A stretch of 40,811 nucleotides of DNA from a virus, in the IMG/VR virus record IMGVR_UViG_3300020190_001908, positions 1 through 40,811 of that record; one strand, 5' to 3'. Made by a program: the position numbers and the translations under genes. This document shows, piece after piece, positions 1 through 5,925 of the stretch; within the stretch, counting starts at the first letter, position 1, and every line of letters begins with the position of its first letter. Below the pieces are notes generated by a model. The model was not told the origin of the DNA. It ran no database searches and saw nothing but the letters and a program-made list of their open reading frames with translations.

Positions 1-26
1 ATGATATAAGAACCTTCAAAAATTGA

Positions 27-99
27 CTCCGGGTGCTGGACTCGAACCAGCGACCCAGGGATTAACAGTCCCTTGCTCTACCGACTGAGCTAACCCGGA
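27..99 (-). tRNA. tRNA-Asn (GTT anticodon)
   Basis: Read on the minus strand, this 73-nt stretch folds as a cloverleaf. The acceptor arms TCCGGGT (99-93) and ACCCGGA (34-28) pair perfectly, the D-arm begins GCTC, the anticodon loop reads CTGTTAA between GGGA and TCCC, and the T-arm carries GGTTCGAGTCC. The anticodon GTT decodes Asn. The discriminator is G at 27, followed by TCA, so the CCA end is not encoded and must be added by host enzyme. Its 5' end overlaps the last codons of the upstream small gene. It is the only tRNA I see in the window. Confidence 0.95.
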
Positions 100-251
100 T
101 AACACTTGATAGCATCAGAATGCTTGCAGCGCCACCGAAAGTTGAAGCCCTTGCATGTGCAAGAAACATAAGTACCTTGCTTCTCTACTATGTAGACCTT
201 ACCTTCGGCGGTACGAACACGAAATTTGCGGGTGGCGGCTTGCTTCATCAT
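90..251 (-). CDS. Small SWIM-type zinc finger protein, 53 aa
   Basis: A short gene reading MMKQAATRKF..., with a basic N-terminus. Its core is a C-x-C-x8-C-x-H pattern (Cys31, Cys33, Cys42, His44), which matches the SWIM zinc finger (CxCx(n)CxH), a nucleic-acid or protein binding motif. Nothing else in the protein suggests catalysis. The stop codon TAG at 92-90 lies inside the 5' end of the tRNA-Asn gene, so message and tRNA overlap by 10 nt. There is no Shine-Dalgarno sequence. A promoter ending 6-8 nt before the ATG suggests a leaderless mRNA. The role is unknown; a small nucleic-acid-binding regulator is plausible. Confidence 0.75.
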   Translation of the reverse strand: MMKQAATRKFRVRTAEGKVYIVEKQGTYVSCTCKGFNFRWRCKHSDAIKCYPG

Positions 252-257
252 GCTGCC

Positions 258-286
258 ATACTATACGATATTTTCTAATCTGTCAA
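258..286 (-). promoter_or_regulatory. Sigma70-like promoter, predicted leaderless
   Basis: TTGACA at 286-281, a 17-nt spacer, then TAGTAT at 263-258 (or TATAGT at 265-260 with a 15-nt spacer). The ATG of the SWIM-finger gene begins only 6-8 nt downstream, so transcription should start at or within two bases of the start codon. The -35 lies in the 3' end of the SpeD gene. It belongs to the promoter family with conserved upstream GCCNTTGAC found at 9.4, 21.7, 35.5, 37.7 and 40.8 kb. Confidence 0.65.
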
Positions 287-676
287 TGGTATTTCAAGTA
301 TACCGCGGTGAAATGTGTGGCTATCCAAGCCAATAGCATACCGTTGGCTAGCATTAGAGAGACGGATTTCAATGGCCCTTACGGCCACATTAGGATCGCA
401 AGTACCGCACATGAATACGTCCACGGCAGCATAGCCATATTCCGGCCAAGTATGCACCGAAGCGTGGCTTTCTGCCAGTATAACCACGCCAGTCACACCG
501 CAACCATCACCAAAGCCATGGAAGTTGCTATGCAAAACCGTGGCCCCTGTCGATCTACACGCATCCACAAAGACATCTTCAAGTAACGAAACATTGCAGA
601 GAACGTGGGGCTCAATGCCCCACATTTCCGCAATCACATGACGCCCGAGGCGTTTTACGACCGGGACCTGCAGCAT
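275..676 (-). CDS. speD: S-adenosylmethionine decarboxylase proenzyme (SpeD)
   Basis: A pyruvoyl-dependent enzyme family that decarboxylates S-adenosylmethionine to give the aminopropyl donor for spermidine. The 133-residue protein has the short prokaryotic length and opens with the conserved GRHVIAEMWG segment. Residues 67-83 read ILAESHASVHTWPEYGY: Ser70 is the expected self-cleavage and pyruvoyl residue. His75 and Cys90 (FMCG) follow at +5 and +20, the spacing of Ser63/His68/Cys83 in the Thermotoga enzyme. An in-frame GTG at 739 would add 21 residues without family similarity and overlap the upstream gene by 56 bp, so I chose the ATG 7 nt after the upstream stop. It sits directly after a second SpeD-family gene. 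Confidence 0.93.
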   Translation of the reverse strand: MLQVPVVKRLGRHVIAEMWGIEPHVLCNVSLLEDVFVDACRSTGATVLHSNFHGFGDGCGVTGVVILAESHASVHTWPEYGYAAVDVFMCGTCDPNVAVRAIEIRLSNASQRYAIGLDSHTFHRGILEIPLTD

Positions 677-683
677 TTCGCCG

Positions 684-1043
684 TCAGGCCTGACGAACCA
701 AATAGGTGCGACGAACCTTCGTAGCCTTGAAGAATTCACGTACCAGGTTTACCACAACCTCATTATCAAACTGCTTGCATGAGAACACATCAAGATACAT
801 CGTGTCATTCTCATTCACAAAGTGAGCGCAAATATTACTGGTCTCAATAAGCTGCACAAGGGTATAACCAGCCTTGTTGCCGCTACCAAAATTTACGATC
901 TGCGGCTCGCCATATGCGACCATATCGATATCCTTCACAAGCTTCTTGGTGAAGTTGTAAATCGTATCATGATCTGTGATCGCATTATGATCGCAGCCGC
1001 TACAGTCAAGGATGAGGTGATAACCCCAGTAGGTGTCGTCCAT
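684..1043 (-). CDS. Second SpeD-family pyruvoyl decarboxylase, 119 aa
   Basis: A divergent paralogue of the following gene. The start WGYHLILDCSGC and the segment QLIETSNICAHF are typical of the SpeD-like group found in phages and environmental bacteria. Ser69, His74 and Cys89 keep exactly the Ser/His(+5)/Cys(+20) spacing of the neighbouring SpeD, so self-processing to a pyruvoyl enzyme is plausible. The residue before the serine is Thr instead of Glu. Some SpeD homologues are known to have become arginine or ornithine decarboxylases, so the substrate is open. The ATG at 1043 is preceded by TAGGAGA and was preferred over an upstream start at 1124 that overlaps the previous gene. Confidence 0.82.
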   Translation of the reverse strand: MDDTYWGYHLILDCSGCDHNAITDHDTIYNFTKKLVKDIDMVAYGEPQIVNFGSGNKAGYTLVQLIETSNICAHFVNENDTMYLDVFSCKQFDNEVVVNLVREFFKATKVRRTYLVRQA

Positions 1044-1056
1044 GCCAGTCTTTCTC

Positions 1057-2019
1057 CTAAGGCAGTTTGCTAAAGCTCTCTTGATTGAGCGTATCATAGC
1101 AGGCTGCATACCAGTTGTCAACAAAATTTCTCACGGCAACTTGGTCAAACTTGGGTTCTGCCAACAGCTCTTGCAGGTTGTCGCCTACAACGCGGTTTGT
1201 GACCACATCGTAGTCGGCCCGACCGAATGTGACCACGGGCCTTTGGTGCAATAGTGACTCTAGACCAGTTCCAGAGTTTACTACAACCACGGCCCGTGCA
1301 GACGGTATAAGCTGGTGGATAGAAACGTCATCCATCCAAATTGTGTGCCGGTATTTATTGGCAATTTGTTTCAATGATTCCATCGAACCGGGATTAACTG
1401 GGTGACCCTTGATCACAAGCGGCAGACCAAGCTTATCTGTAGCTTCGCATGTACGAGTGATAGCTTCCTCGACCTTTACTTCGGAGTGATAGCGAATGGT
1501 TTCATCGTGTGGAATCTGGCAGAGATATAGCACATAATCATTCGGTAAAACAACATCCTTGTGATCAGGCTGCTTGAACTTGCTATAATTCTGATAAATG
1601 CGAGTTGCAAGAATATCAAACCCGCTCACATTACTATCACAAGGCTTAGTAAATGACGTAAACGGATAGCCAGATGCGCTTGCACCCCAACCACGCTTGT
1701 CAATTGTAAACAGATACGGGATAACCGTCTGCATATAATACATGATGTTCACACCACCAACAGCAAAATTCTCTGTCATCTTGTGCGGAACATAGCATAC
1801 ATCAGGTGATAGACTCTGAATTAGTTGCGTGGTGAACTGCCAAAGTGGTAGCTCAAGCACTTGCACATTATCACCCCGGCGCTTATGCTCATTGAATACC
1901 ATCGATCTAATATTGAGCCACGGCACACGAACACCAGGAATCGACCCGCGCTCAATTGGCACGGGCCCTTCCTTGAATGTCACATCAAGTCGTGGTGCTA
2001 AAAATAGAACCTTCTTCAT
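1057..2019 (-). CDS. Capsule/LPS-type glycosyltransferase (KpsS/KpsC-like)
   Basis: A 320-residue protein beginning MKKVLFLAPR, with a GT-B type layout. Residues 203-210 (IKGHPVNP) and 248-255 (NSGTGLES, followed by LLHQRPVVTFG) match the nucleotide-sugar-binding signature of capsule polysaccharide synthesis proteins of the KpsS/LpsZ and CDP-glycerol transferase type. It would transfer a sugar to a glycan or another acceptor; the substrate cannot be read from sequence. It overlaps the upstream gene by 4 bp (ATGA), and GGGAG lies about 10 nt upstream of the chosen ATG. It is the fourth gene of a sugar-modification cluster and could modify virion, host envelope or DNA. Confidence 0.72.
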   Translation of the reverse strand: MKKVLFLAPRLDVTFKEGPVPIERGSIPGVRVPWLNIRSMVFNEHKRRGDNVQVLELPLWQFTTQLIQSLSPDVCYVPHKMTENFAVGGVNIMYYMQTVIPYLFTIDKRGWGASASGYPFTSFTKPCDSNVSGFDILATRIYQNYSKFKQPDHKDVVLPNDYVLYLCQIPHDETIRYHSEVKVEEAITRTCEATDKLGLPLVIKGHPVNPGSMESLKQIANKYRHTIWMDDVSIHQLIPSARAVVVVNSGTGLESLLHQRPVVTFGRADYDVVTNRVVGDNLQELLAEPKFDQVAVRNFVDNWYAACYDTLNQESFSKLP

Positions 2020-2795
2020 GACCAAAAAGCTCCCTTGACAGAGGGTAGTTTAGATTCATATTGACGCTTACGCGCAATATACTTGTCATTCTTATCCTTA
2101 CGAGCACCCTTACCAGTCCAGATTGGTGTACCTTCAATGAATTCCCAATCCATAGTAGAACCATCAAATCTGTGAAAGGTCAGACTCTTTTCATAATATT
2201 GATATGTCTGATAGAGTGCAACCTGATCTGTAAACCACACCAGACCATTGGTATTGATACCCCTATGCACCTTCGCTGCAAAATCGCGCGAGCCTTGTGA
2301 ACCAGAATAGTAAACAAGGCCTGCTGCAACTCTGGTACCGAGAGCCTCCCAACCCACGGTACCAGGCAGCGGATCGCGCAAAAATAATCCAACATCTGCA
2401 TCAATCTTTCTTAGCTTTTCATTGAAAAGCGAGTCGATATCAGACAAATACATTGCTCCACCAGCTTCAAGCAATTGTGGCGCAACCAGAAAGCGATTGC
2501 TTGCGAAATATGTACGCAGCACTTCACTATTGGTGCCCGATGGTATCTGAAGCTTTTCAATAGAGAAAGTCATCTTACCTTTTTGTGCCACAGCTTTATA
2601 TCGAATGCGAAGTTGATTTAGCTTCGATAGAGTATCAAATCTTGACTCCGTTGGCATTTCCATCACATGAATATGAATGGAATTGTCAACAATCGCATTC
2701 GATGCTACAAAGGCAGTACCATGTGCATCAAGATATAATCTATCGCATGAGGCCATGACGCATAGTGCATCAGGCTGCTCAAAGAAATCCTTCAT
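2016..2795 (-). CDS. Putative GT-A glycosyltransferase, 259 aa
   Basis: I do not recognise a precise family. The segment AMYLSDIDSLF (residues 114-124) gives Asp119-x-Asp121, the metal-binding DxD of GT-A sugar transferases, preceded by a hydrophobic strand as expected. The C-terminus is basic (GKGARKDKNDKYIARKRQ). The gene lies between two other sugar-transferase-like genes and overlaps both by 4 bp, which supports translational coupling and a shared pathway. Acceptor and donor are unknown. Confidence 0.6.
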   Translation of the reverse strand: MKDFFEQPDALCVMASCDRLYLDAHGTAFVASNAIVDNSIHIHVMEMPTESRFDTLSKLNQLRIRYKAVAQKGKMTFSIEKLQIPSGTNSEVLRTYFASNRFLVAPQLLEAGGAMYLSDIDSLFNEKLRKIDADVGLFLRDPLPGTVGWEALGTRVAAGLVYYSGSQGSRDFAAKVHRGINTNGLVWFTDQVALYQTYQYYEKSLTFHRFDGSTMDWEFIEGTPIWTGKGARKDKNDKYIARKRQYESKLPSVKGAFWS

Positions 2796-3523
2796 CGTCC
2801 TATAATCCTATATGGTACGAATGGTGTATTTGGAATCTGTGCCGAATAACCATTTGCCTTTGCAGAATCCCTCATACCTTGCCATACATTGACAAGGTCC
2901 TGACGCGGATGAGGTTCAGGTGTACCAGTAAACCACTTTGGACGCCACGGCTGAGTTGCCATCTTAGTGAAATGCAAATGCCAAATATCAGCAGGCTTTA
3001 GATCCTCACCATCATGACAATTCCAGCGCATATCAAGTTCCTTCACAAGCTTCTCATTACCGCTAAAAAATCTGATATAACGATGATGCGCTGATGGATT
3101 AATCTTTAGACGTGAAATTGGTGACAGATATTCTTCCATCTTTTCACAATCAAAGACAATAACACAGAATTCGTGACCACCGAAGCGCACACCCCTGCGG
3201 GCTGCCATCGGCTTATCCTCAAGGTCCATATCAAATAGCTCGCTAATATCTCGCATATTGATCATGTCGACATCGGTATAGATTGCGCGACCCTTGAATC
3301 CGCAGACCTCAGGAATAGCCCAGCGAAAACCACTAAACGGAGTTGACCACTCCTGCGTCTCCCATTCACCCCATGGACTATCTTTATCAAGAGTCTGCCG
3401 CATCCATGTGATATCTAAATTGCGCGAGCAATTTGACCGCAGCGAATACTCATAGACCATCTCGGCCTCTGCATCCTCACCGTTAGATGAAGTTCCAATG
3501 AAAAGTCTTACTGAATCGGTCAT
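2792..3523 (-). CDS. Glycosyltransferase family 8-like protein
   Basis: A 243-residue protein with the GT8-type core: FSGFRWAIPEVCGFKGRAIY leads into TDVDMINMRDISELF, giving the Asp84-x-Asp86 metal site on the strand after a hydrophobic stretch. His-rich and Trp-rich segments near the C-terminus (DIWHLHFTKM, QPWRPKWFTG) also fit this family. The ATG at 3523 follows GAGAGG by 8 nt and lies 1 nt after the upstream methyltransferase stop. A longer in-frame reading to 3607 would run into that gene. The product probably transfers a hexose; the acceptor is unknown. Confidence 0.68.
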   Translation of the reverse strand: MTDSVRLFIGTSSNGEDAEAEMVYEYSLRSNCSRNLDITWMRQTLDKDSPWGEWETQEWSTPFSGFRWAIPEVCGFKGRAIYTDVDMINMRDISELFDMDLEDKPMAARRGVRFGGHEFCVIVFDCEKMEEYLSPISRLKINPSAHHRYIRFFSGNEKLVKELDMRWNCHDGEDLKPADIWHLHFTKMATQPWRPKWFTGTPEPHPRQDLVNVWQGMRDSAKANGYSAQIPNTPFVPYRIIGR

Positions 3524-3524
3524 A

Positions 3525-4154
3525 TTACATACCTCTCTTGCGGAAAAACATACCAGTGCGCCCCATGAAACCCTTGGGCATCGTGGAATATGCGCGAACA
3601 TTACCACTCATTTTACCATCATACTCGAAGCCGTTAGCCGCAAAAACACCAATCCAATAATCGATTGATCGACAATTCACATGATGGTGACCGGGCCACC
3701 CCGGAGGCGCTGCGGTGCATATAGCATAATTGCACAGACGAAAGCTATGCATGAAGTTATCGAGATATTTCTCCTCGACATGCTCAAGAAATTCGACAGA
3801 CCATGCTAGATCAAATTGAGTTGTCGGTAATTGTGATAAGCTTACAGGACCAATAGTATAGTCATGAATTGTGATATGATTGGTCTTGCGCTCTACATAC
3901 GGATCACCATCAATACCCCATGATTGAATATTAAGACTCTTGGCCAGCTCGATCATACCACCAGGCCCACAGCCGATATCAAGCATCGACTTGATACCAA
4001 AATTATCTCTAATTATCAGCAGCGCGCCAGGATCAAGATGAGTGCGATTTAGATGTCCGCCCAGATGTGCCGGTGTTACTTTCTCGGCGTCCAGCGATGA
4101 TGTGGCTTGGTTTTCTAAACCACTTTCCGTTGATGTTTGCATTGATATATTCAT
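3525..4154 (-). CDS. Class I SAM-dependent methyltransferase
   Basis: Residues 56-66 (SMLDIGCGPGG) are motif I of Rossmann-fold methyltransferases, and WGIDGDP is the acidic ribose-binding loop. DLAWSVEFLEHV (motif IV region) matches small-molecule and sugar methyltransferases of the Methyltransf_11/23 type. It heads the glycosyltransferase cluster, so methylation of a glycan is the likeliest role. An alternative ATG at 4142 is possible; AAAAGG abuts the ATG at 4154. The N-terminal 40 codons overlap the GIY-YIG gene in another frame, an unusually long overlap for this window. Confidence 0.78.
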   Translation of the reverse strand: MNISMQTSTESGLENQATSSLDAEKVTPAHLGGHLNRTHLDPGALLIIRDNFGIKSMLDIGCGPGGMIELAKSLNIQSWGIDGDPYVERKTNHITIHDYTIGPVSLSQLPTTQFDLAWSVEFLEHVEEKYLDNFMHSFRLCNYAICTAAPPGWPGHHHVNCRSIDYWIGVFAANGFEYDGKMSGNVRAYSTMPKGFMGRTGMFFRKRGM

Positions 4155-4506
4155 CCTTTTCTAACACGTCACGTCGAAATTGTTCTCTGACCTCAGAGTA
4201 ATTTACATCACCTTTGGTGGAATGTACAGATAAAATTTGGCGGTGAAACCTATCTTGCCCAAATTCTTTTACCAAAGCTTTAATCTCATCACCAGAACCA
4301 TAGTATGTTTTCCAATCACTTTCTTCGCGCTTGCGCTTTGTCGCATCTTTCTTTTTTCGCATTGACCAGAAATACTTTCGGCCCACATATTTCTTATCTG
4401 TTATTTTGTCGGTAATGAGATAAACAAACCCGTAGGATTTGCCGATATCACCGCTTGTAAACGGAACACCGTCAAATTCCCACGGGTTGTCATAATCTAA
4501 TATCAT
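4033..4506 (-). CDS. GIY-YIG family endonuclease-like protein
   Basis: Residues 25-44 carry the GIY-YIG core: GFVYL (26-30) followed by KKYVGRKYF (38-46), with the conserved Arg43. WKTYYGSGDEIKALVKEFGQDRF and the later Glu-bearing helix match phage GIY-YIG proteins of the Seg/homing-endonuclease group. It is freestanding and has no evident DNA-binding tail. The ATG at 4506 sits in the 3' arm of a perfect 10-bp RNA hairpin whose loop holds the ribosome-binding site GGGAG. The last 40 codons run in another frame through the start of the methyltransferase gene, and their composition is unlike the family. Confidence 0.78.
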   Translation of the reverse strand: MILDYDNPWEFDGVPFTSGDIGKSYGFVYLITDKITDKKYVGRKYFWSMRKKKDATKRKREESDWKTYYGSGDEIKALVKEFGQDRFHRQILSVHSTKGDVNYSEVREQFRRDVLEKDEYINANINGKWFRKPSHIIAGRRESNTGTSGRTSKSHSS

Positions 4507-4531
4507 AGACGATCTCCCTTAATCGTCTATG
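4504..4531 (-). promoter_or_regulatory. Translation-control hairpin over GIY-YIG start
   Basis: In the minus-strand RNA, CAUAGACGAU (4531-4522) pairs perfectly with AUCGUCUAUG (4513-4504). The 8-nt loop UAAGGGAG contains the zinc-ribbon stop codon and the Shine-Dalgarno of the GIY-YIG gene, and the start codon AUG is the last three bases of the stem. Homing endonucleases of T4 are known to be silenced by hairpins over their ribosome-binding sites, so this is probably a translational off-switch. Confidence 0.7.
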
Positions 4532-4725
4532 TATTCCTCATCTTCATCCTCGTCGTCATCATCTAGATCAAGATGCTCGCCGCAGAATGGACAATACTCT
4601 GGTGTATAAGAAACACCATCTTGATCGCTAGAATAGATTAGAATAAATTCAGCATCACATGATGGGCATGTGATTTCATCTTCTTCCTCGTAATCAAGCT
4701 GCGCGGACTTTAGTCGCTTCTCCAT
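4519..4725 (-). CDS. Zinc-ribbon protein with acidic tail, 68 aa
   Basis: Two CxxC pairs, Cys20/Cys23 (ITCPSC) and Cys45/Cys48 (EYCPFCG), form a classic four-cysteine zinc ribbon, followed by an Asp/Glu-rich tail (residues 52-66). The ATG at 4725 follows a strong AGGAGG by 9 nt and overlaps the end of the NrdB gene by 32 bp. The role is unknown; such phage proteins may be nucleic-acid mimics or regulators. Its last four codons form the 5' arm of the hairpin controlling the next gene. Confidence 0.8.
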   Translation of the reverse strand: MEKRLKSAQLDYEEEDEITCPSCDAEFILIYSSDQDGVSYTPEYCPFCGEHLDLDDDDEDEDEEYIDD

Positions 4726-5920
4726 TTGAGTATGCCTCCTCCCAAGTGCCAGTGAGACCTGCAACCTCATATTCGGTCACGCGGTTCTCAAAGAAGTTGG
4801 TGTGATCAGCACCATTAAGCACCCATTCGAGCCAGGGCAGAGGATTGTCCTTCACCTTGAAGTTAGGCTTAAGACCCAGCTGTAAGAGGCGCCTGTCCGT
4901 TATATAGCGAATATAAGACTTTACCTCATCAGCTGTCAGACCATTGACTTCACCCATTGCATATGCAAGATCAACAAACTTGTCCTCAAGACGAACGGCC
5001 TGTCTGGCCATCTCATAAATCTGCTGCTTAAAGTCATCATTGACAATTCGCGGATGCTCGGCGCAATACGTTCTAAAGAGAAGCGCATTTCCTTCGACGT
5101 GAATACTTTCATCACGAATTGACCACTCGACAACCTTACCCATACCCTTCATCTTACCAAATCGCTGGAAGTTCAGAAGCATGACGAAAGATGCGAATAG
5201 AGCAACACCTTCATTGAATACCGACTTGGCCAATGCGAGACCCAGACCACTCTTGGTGCTGGTATCTGCTTCGGTCATAAAGTCAATCTTGTCGGCCATC
5301 TCTTTGTATTCCATGAAGGCCAGATAGACATCATCAGGTAGACCCAGCGTATCATTCAAAAGTGCATAAGCACGCTGGTGTACGCCTTCACGTGCGGCGA
5401 AAGAGCCGAGCATGTTTCGCACTTCATTATTCTTAAAGTAGGGCACGAACAAGTCATAATAGTTTTTACCGACGGCAACATCGGATTGGGTAAAGAGTCG
5501 CAAGATTTGGGTGACGAATTCCTTATCCGACCCCGCCATCTTTCCAGACTTCCAATCGGTGACATCTTCTCCAAGGTCAATTTCATCCTCGATCCAGTGC
5601 GCTTTTTCATGGCGCTGTGTAATCTCAACTGCCCAAGGATACTGGAAGGGTTTATATACCTTGGAGAATTCCAAGAGCCCACCGCGCTCCTTGACAAGCA
5701 GCTTATCGCCTTGCGCCAGCAGTTCAGTATATCCACCGATACGCTTACCATCGATGAAAATCTGCGGCACAGTATTTACCTTGTGCTGCTGATAGAATGC
5801 ATACCGAATCTCCTCATTATCCATGCGATCTTCGGTATATGTGAGACCTCTGGCCGTCAGCCATTCCTTTGCCTTTTCGCAAAATGGGCAGCCAGTCTTA
5901 GATACAATGCGAATATCCAT
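4694..5920 (-). CDS. nrdB: Class I ribonucleotide reductase beta, N-terminal glutaredoxin fusion
   Basis: The radical-generating small subunit of ribonucleotide reductase, 408 aa. Residues 1-75 are a glutaredoxin: redox pair CPFC (Cys11, Cys14) and the cis-Pro segment TVPQIFIDG. The rest is NrdB: Glu178/His181 (REGVHQRAY) with the radical Tyr185 at the expected +7, Glu237 (NEGV), and Glu271/His274 (DESIH). The Tyr and the carboxylate/His ligands indicate a canonical di-iron tyrosyl-radical enzyme. The built-in glutaredoxin should re-reduce the NrdA C-terminal cysteines, freeing the phage from host thioredoxin or glutaredoxin. The ATG at 5920 follows AGGGA 6 nt after the NrdA stop. Confidence 0.96.
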   Translation of the reverse strand: MDIRIVSKTGCPFCEKAKEWLTARGLTYTEDRMDNEEIRYAFYQQHKVNTVPQIFIDGKRIGGYTELLAQGDKLLVKERGGLLEFSKVYKPFQYPWAVEITQRHEKAHWIEDEIDLGEDVTDWKSGKMAGSDKEFVTQILRLFTQSDVAVGKNYYDLFVPYFKNNEVRNMLGSFAAREGVHQRAYALLNDTLGLPDDVYLAFMEYKEMADKIDFMTEADTSTKSGLGLALAKSVFNEGVALFASFVMLLNFQRFGKMKGMGKVVEWSIRDESIHVEGNALLFRTYCAEHPRIVNDDFKQQIYEMARQAVRLEDKFVDLAYAMGEVNGLTADEVKSYIRYITDRRLLQLGLKPNFKVKDNPLPWLEWVLNGADHTNFFENRVTEYEVAGLTGTWEEAYSNGEATKVRAA

Positions 5921-5925
5921 AGTCT

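Noticed and set aside
155-586. Plus-strand open frames such as 155-586, 5378-5935 and 35465-36106
   Set aside because: They mirror minus-strand genes with clear protein families, lack ribosome-binding sites and have no recognisable domains. No plus-strand gene is supported.
677-739. N-terminal extension of SpeD from GTG 739
   Set aside because: It overlaps the upstream SpeD-like gene, has no ribosome-binding site, and family members begin near the conserved GRHV segment.
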